A DNA stretch of 64,000 nt from NCBI GenBank assembly GCA_034509735.1, contig JACGWO010000004.1, forward strand, positions 19,325,395-19,389,394. The letters are read 5' to 3'. Of the stretch, positions 58,400-64,000 are shown piece after piece. Made by a program: the position numbers and the translations under genes. The notes under the pieces are model-generated. The model was given only the letters and a program-made list of their open reading frames with translations, searched no databases and had not been told where the DNA came from. Within the stretch, counting starts at the first letter, position 1, and the number at the start of each line of letters is the position of its first letter. Origin of the DNA: Sesamum alatum (lineage: Eukaryota > Streptophyta > Magnoliopsida > Lamiales > Pedaliaceae).

Positions 58400-58824
58400 G
58401 ATTAAATTAATGGCATCCGTAAGAAAAAAATGACATGATGAAATTATTGTTTTCTATTTGTTTTCTTTCACATTGTATTATGGCTTTCCTTTTCTCTTTA
58501 CTTTTTCTGCAGACATGTAATTTTCGCTCTTCCTCCCTCCGATTTTTCCATTAAAATTATTTTAATAATATGTTTTATAAGTTAATTAAGAATATTTTAC
58601 AAATAAAAACTCTTATTCAATAAAAATATGTAAAGGTGTCCTCAAATAAACTATACTTATTTTTCCACAAATAACTGTTTTTCATTAAGTAGTTTAATTC
58701 ACGATTTTTTATTTACATTCATTTAAAGGTAATTCATTTTATTTAATTTGATCAATTACTTATTTTATTTTTCTCCTTTTTTCTTTAATTAAATAATATA
58801 ATTAAAATTTAATTTATACATGAA
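58400..58824. other. AT-rich intergenic sequence
   Basis: Nothing supportable: no gene, repeat boundary or RNA feature. Confidence 0.6.
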
Positions 58825-58829
58825 GTGTG

Positions 58830-59480
58830 TGTTGAAAAATGGTGAATGATAATTAAAGAATAAATCGTGACAAGTGATTGGTTATGATATGTGACGCATA
58901 ACAAGCTCGTGATAGCTCATGACAACTCGTGACACGTAGATGATGGTTGATGGGCCCCAATCATCATCTGGTCGTGTCTGATCAACCTAATGGGTGTGTC
59001 ATTTGGTTGAAATGATGTGTCCATTGGGTGATACCCTTTGGATGAAACAATGCGTCCATTTGAGTGAAATGGTATGTCCTTTGGGTGAAATAATGTGTCC
59101 ATTCGGATGAAAGGTCATAACCTTTCAAAGGCATCTTTTCTAATTGAACATATCCGTTCGAAACACCTTTCCAACTCCTATAAATAGGTCTCCCATTTCA
59201 TTTCATTATTCGTTCAACTCATTAGCATTCATAAGCATAAAAACATTCTGCAAATAGAGTTTAGCAAGAGAGTTTCAAAATATTGTTTGGTTTGTAGTTT
59301 CTCAAAATTTGTATTGTTGCTACTTTAAGATAGAAAGTCGTTGTATCTTGATAGACAAATTGCCGATTTTGTGAGCACCAGAGCGGGGCAATAATTGTCT
59401 TAAAGATAAAGAGTCTAACTCTTGCCTCGACTTCGTAATACACAATTTTCCGTACTATCCATCTCATTCATTTCCTACAG
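58830..59480 (+). mobile_element. solo LTR of an unrelated LTR retrotransposon
   Basis: 651 bp, TGTTGAAAAATGG...TTTCCTACA, with a perfect 5-bp duplication gtgtg (58825-58829 and 59481-59485). A TATA box (tataaata, 59179-59186) and a U5-like segment with gagcaccagagcggggcaat give the usual U3-R-U5 layout. The U3 holds a degenerate repeat of (t)tgggtgaaa..atg(t/c)gtccatt (about 59000-59105). It shares no sequence with the 2-kb copia LTRs. It ends about 1.2 kb upstream of the ITPK start codon. Confidence 0.88.
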
Positions 59481-59511
59481 TGTGCTTGGCTAAGTCGCTA
59501 GTTTAAAATAA

Positions 59512-60046
59512 GGGACAATTACGCTTTCCTCACCTAAAGTTGGTATAATTACACGTCGACTCCCTGTAATTTGAAAAATTACATCTACTATTTCTGAAGT
59601 TTGATTAAATCTAATAAATAGGTCCTTCTATTAATTAAAATTTACTGAATTTGTATTAACAAAAAAACTGAATTAAAATTGATATTTACCCTCAATTGAC
59701 TTATTACTGCCTTATTGCAAGCCAAGTAAATCTTTTATGTGTACCTTACCATTATAATTGTGAAGATACACCTCCTTACATGCATTAATGTGTGAATATA
59801 TATACTGTTTAGTTTGGTTATAAAAAGATTTAATTGAACTACAATAAGTTAGTAATGAGTTAATCAATGGTAAATATTGATTTAATTTTTTTTTTTGGTC
59901 AAAATCAACAAATTTGGTGAATTTTAATTAACGAAAGTACCTATTTATTTGAAAGAAATAAATGTGAAGAATATTAAATATAGTTTTTTAAATTAGTGAG
60001 AGTCTACTTATAATTATTAGACTAAGATGCGAGTGTAATTATCCTT
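59512..60046. mobile_element. MITE-like element with long inverted arms, upstream of ITPK
   Basis: It begins GGGACAATTACGCTTTCC. The right end, reversed (AAAGGATAATTACACTCG), matches the repeated GGTATAATTACACGTCG portion of the left arm. The arms stay similar over about 190 bp (aataggt(c/a)ctt, attaattaaaatt, ttgatatttacc / tcaatatttacc). No clear duplication. It is related in style to the family at 55040-56870. Confidence 0.6.
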
Positions 60047-60193
60047 TCAAATAATCAATGTAAAGGTGGAGTGGAATTTAGTTCGTGTAAATAGTGGCAA
60101 GTTTTTTCCACGTCAAGACAGCGCGTTCTACAGTTGCTTCTTCCAGGAGCCCAGCTACAAAACTATATACTACACACACTGTGTATATACATG

Positions 60194-60230
60194 TATATAA
60201 GTCTCTGTGTCTTTCTCTCTCTCCATAGTG
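60194..60230 (+). promoter_or_regulatory. putative TATA box and pyrimidine patch of ITPK
   Basis: tatataa at 60194-60200 is followed by a CT-rich stretch (ctttctctctctcc), the TATA plus Y-patch arrangement of plant core promoters. It implies a 5' UTR of about 420 bases. An open frame with ATG at about 60239 that ends at 60568 would then be upstream of the main start; it might be a uORF or be removed by splicing. Confidence 0.5.
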
Positions 60231-60652
60231 TTGTTCATATGCTCCACGCGTTGCATTTAAGCTTTTATAGTACCCAGCATTTCACTCTACAGCTCATCTC
60301 TCGTCCTCTCTATGCGTGTATCTCTCTCTCTCTAGGCAAAAAACCTCTGTCTCTTTCTCTAGAGTCCACGCTCTTCTTCCCTAAATCTCCGTTTTTCGCT
60401 CTAATTTTCAGTCCTATATTGGTATTCTTAGAAAAACCTGAGACCCGATACATTCGGAGGAGAATTCGTGTAAGCCCAGTCAAGAAATCAACGAGAAGAA
60501 AGCAAAAATTAAGAAATTCAAAGAAAAAGGAAGCACCTTTTTTGGCTTTGTTGGAAAAAGGTGATTGAATTGCGGGTTAAAGTGTTTGAACAGGGCAAAT
60601 TTATACGGACGCACACATATTTTTTTTTGTATAGGATAAATAGACTCCGGGA

Positions 60653-63600
60653 ATGAGGATGAGAGGAGAAATAGCGTATACTAAAGAAGGAGAAAAGGAA
60701 AAAGAGGTGGGAAAAGACGCAGACCTGGAGGAAGAGAAAATGGTGGCTCAGAGGAGATATACGGCGGCAGCGGTGGGAGGAGGGTTTTCGCCGCCGCCGA
60801 CAATGAAGGTGGTGGTGGTGGGATATGCTCTTACTTCTAAGAAGGTCAAGAGCTTTTTACAGCCCAAGCTTGAAGGATTAGCTAGGTAATAGAATCAATT
60901 TGTTATTTTATTCTTCTAAATTTTCAATCTCACAAATTTTGGAGAAAATTTGAGTGCATTTTTGATTGGTAATTTTGGAAGCATACACGGAGAATTTGTA
61001 AATAAAACTTAATGAAAATACTACTCTGGGTAAGGATTGAGATATACTGTTTTGATATTAATATGTATATATGTATGTACGTATGTACATACATATATAT
61101 GTTGAAGGTGTTTTTGGATCGTTGGCGATTAGAAATGCTTTTGTCACTTCTATTTTCAGATTAGGAGATATTGTCAGTTCTTTTTCTTTTTCCCTTTTGG
61201 TTATATGTTTTTTGATGTTACAGTATCTTCGGTTATTAGAGGATAACTTGTGCTTGAATGAGGGGATTAGGGGATTTGACTTTTTGATTTTTCTGAATTG
61301 GAACTCTGATTATGAATATCGAATTTGAATGTCCTTTATAGGGATATTCGTGGTTGTGACAAACCTGCAGAAAGTTTCTTGTGTCGAAGAACAATTTGTG
61401 TTTACATTAACAAAGAAATGTTTAGTAGCAGTTATTTTGTGATCCTCGTCACTTTCATAAAGCAGTTTGTTTGTCTGTTTTTCTATTTTGAATCTAGAGG
61501 AAGTTTGATTTAATCAAGGTGAATTTATGTTCACAATGATAAAGAAATTTGTGTAGTTATTCTAAGATCATTGTCACTTTCATTATGCTTTCTCGGAACT
61601 TTTGCCTCTTTTGAATTGAGTGAAAATTTGACTTATATCATCATTTAAGCTGTTGCCATTAGCTGTCATAGTCTGTGCACTGTTGAATTCAACTATTCTT
61701 AGTGTAAAGTTTGATCATGGGCTGGATGAGTAAGTTTTGGCTTTTATTTGTCATTATGTGGCATAGCTAAGATGTGTGAATGTCTTACCAATTATGTCCT
61801 TCTGACTGTTGGATGTTCCAGTGAATCTTGAACTACTGAATTACAAGTGAAGTCGTTGATATTTTGGAGATTGCAATGTAGTGTGTGTGATCCATTTTGA
61901 AGCAGTGTAAAGGGAAATGCCATGACACATTTACACTAACGCTGCAAATGATTTCCATCATAATGACTCCTTTCTTAAGATTGTCTACCTGTGCCACTGT
62001 TTTCACTAATAATACCCAACTGCCTGCTACTGTTTGTAGCTAATGGTATTTTGGTTGCACGAATGCAGGAACAAGGGAATTCTATTTGTTGCTATTGACC
62101 ATAGTAAACCCCTTTCTGATCAAGGCCCTTTTGATATTGTGTTGCATAAGGTGAGCTTTCATGTGCCTTTTCCACCTATCGCCATGTTTTCATCGATGAT
62201 TCTCTTTCTGGACTATTTAGACCACGATGATAGTAAATTGATACATTTTACCTTCTTCGATTGTCATGCAGTTATCTGGAAAAGAATGGCGGCGCATACT
62301 TGAGGTTGGTTTCATCATTTGGTGTTTGCATTTAGGTTAAGAAAGTGTCAAGTGACTTAGAGGTTATGGTTAGAAAGACAATTCTAGCTGCCTAGGCAAT
62401 TACATGATAAATGGCTTAGGCTGAACATGTGTTGTCAGTGGCTGGTGGCCAGCCAGCAGTCATGTTGTTAAACTTATTCCCGTTTGATATAATTTGCAGA
62501 GTGCTTTTCTCTCACTTTGTCATGAATTATGACTTGATAAAAAATTCCAGCAGAGAGGTGTTCTCCTGCCACCGACTATTTAGCTGATTTCTAGTTTGTA
62601 TTCACAGAGGATTCCTGGTTATCTTTTCACATATCCTCCTTTTGCGGGGTCATCACTACCGTAATATCAGCTTTTGAGGAGAGGGTATACTATTTGATGT
62701 TTTTAGACTTCGGCATTGTTCTTCAAAGTGCTTCTTGTTTGTTTACATTGTATTTAATTCACTTGTTGCTAGAAATTATTGGACATGTTTAGCGTCTAGA
62801 GCTAAATTTCCGCTTCAGGTGGTTAGAGATTGCCCTATCCCTTTCATGTTTAGCGATGAAAAACCTCATTGCTTTAAAGTGGTCTGAATTATGAATTCTC
62901 AGCATTCCAACTGAGTTGACGAATGCATATGCAAATTTCTGAGGGCTCCTTAACATTTTTTCACCTCTTTTGAAGGATTACCGGCAGACGCATCCCAATG
63001 TTACCGTTCTTGATCCTCCTGATGCCATACAACACGTGTACAACCGTCAATCAATGCTTCAGGATGTTGCTGACCTGAATCTGTCTGACTCACACGGTAA
63101 CTTCGATGGATATGCCTTTGTTACGTATGCTCTTTTTGCATGCTAAAGCTTTTTCTTTCTTGGTTGAGGTGATGATAGGATTTTAAGTGCCTGCTTGATG
63201 CTTATTTTCAAGCTTTTGGTTCTTGGTTGAAATATAATGAATATGGCAAAGAAAATTATTAACTCTACTTCTGAAAAAGCCATCAGAAGTCTCATATAGT
63301 TTTGGCTTGCAGGTAAAGTTGGTGTCCCTAAGCAATTGGTTATAAAAAAAGACCCATCATCTATCCCTGATGCAGTGAACAAGACTGGGCTGAGGCTACC
63401 TATTGGTATGGCTCTAGGATATGTTTACAACTCGCTACTAATGAGCAAATCTTAGAGTTGTTGAATGTGTTGTGACTTTTACAAGAACTAAATTCACAAG
63501 TATCATGGTATACAGGAAAATTCTTTAACTGTTTCTGCGCTCTGTGATTTCAACTTATGTATTTTTACATGATGATTAGGTAATCTAGTAGTAATTTGAC

Positions 63601-64000
63601 TGTCACTTGGATATTAACTGTTGTAATTAATTTTATACCTATCTTAGTGGCGAAGCCATTGGTTGCGAAGTCACATGAGCTCTCTCTTGCCTATGATGAG
63701 TTCTCCCTCCAGAATCTTGAACCCCCGCTTGTGCTGCAGGAATTCATTAATCATGGTATGACGTCACAGTTCTTCTGGTGTTTAATACTTCTCTCAGTGT
63801 TTTGCATGGATGGATGTGTCAGATTAGGCCACTCTTTATTATCAATCTTTTACATTTCCTGTGATTGGTAATTGTAGGTGGTGTACTGTTCAAAGTTTAT
63901 ATTGTTGGGGAAGCAATAAAGGTGGTACGTCGTTTCTCCTTGCCTGATGTCAGCAATCGTGAACTATCCAAGAATGCTGGTGTTTATCGCTTTCCTAGAG
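60653..64000 (+). CDS. ITPK: inositol-tetrakisphosphate 1-kinase (ITPK2/3-like), 5' part, runs off the window
   Basis: Exons: 60653-60885, 62069-62150, 62272-62304, 62976-63096, 63313-63405, 63648-63755, 63878-64000 (open). All introns are GT-AG and phases join without a stop, giving 264 residues. ITPKs are ATP-grasp kinases that phosphorylate inositol tris- and tetrakisphosphates in phytate and inositol pyrophosphate metabolism. An N-terminal extension of about 50 residues, acidic then Gly/Pro-rich, is followed by [74 protein letters not shown] and [20 protein letters not shown] (the ATP-grasp region), all typical of plant ITPKs. The start is the first Met after an in-frame TAG at 60641-60643; Mets at 60740 and 60803 are alternatives. 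The multi-exon layout favours the ITPK2/3 branch. The C-terminal third, with the last catalytic residues, is outside the window. Confidence 0.93.

Noticed and set aside
60134..60568. A separate small protein gene before ITPK
   Set aside because: It overlaps the TATA/Y-patch and leader, has a CT-rich low-complexity translation and no domain. It is mentioned only as a possible uORF from the internal ATG.

Overview
This is plant nuclear DNA, almost certainly from a eudicot and probably an asterid (an inference from the retrotransposon family and the gene structure; I cannot name the species). It is AT-rich and dominated by transposable elements. One conventional host gene is present: the 5' two-thirds of an inositol-tetrakisphosphate 1-kinase (ITPK) gene on the + strand from 60653 to the right edge, with seven exons that splice cleanly at GT-AG sites.

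The left two thirds (1-41815) come mostly from one Ty1/copia family. It has about 2-kb LTRs (TGTTAGAATAGG...TTTCA), an initiator-Met tRNA primer site, a roughly 2.2-kb untranslated leader with a strikingly CpG-rich block, and one gag-pol frame. A decayed minus-strand copy (element C, <1-6929) lies at the left edge. Then comes a Russian-doll nest. A solo LTR starting at 9446 and ending at 41815 has been opened by a deleted minus-strand solo LTR (9832-10456), a solo LTR (10955-26657), a MULE-like element (26770-28023), a full-length minus-strand copia (element B, 28713-38788) and another solo LTR (39360-41665). The 10955-26657 LTR contains a further solo LTR (11572-25311), and that one contains a solo LTR (12268-14277) and a full-length plus-strand copia (element A, 15520-25112). 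Target-site duplications support nearly every boundary, so the insertion order can be read.

Both full-length copies are dead. A has a one-base deletion, a one-base insertion and an in-frame loss of the integrase core. B has several stops, frameshifts and a lost catalytic Glu.

The nest sits in an unidentified AC-rich, internally repetitive sequence (6935-9440, continuing at 41821-41916 and 44297-47100). It has a weak resemblance to RPA1-like OB-fold proteins on the minus strand and is itself interrupted by a deleted hAT element (41925-44288).

From 47.1 to 60 kb the DNA is AT-rich and intergenic, with a series of small elements: a CACTA MITE, a second hAT derivative, a long-TIR MITE, a Harbinger-like MITE, a tandemly duplicated MITE family, a LINE fragment with a 14-bp target duplication, and an unrelated 651-bp solo LTR. 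The solo LTR and another MITE lie within 1.5 kb of the ITPK promoter. I saw no tRNA, rRNA or CRISPR features.
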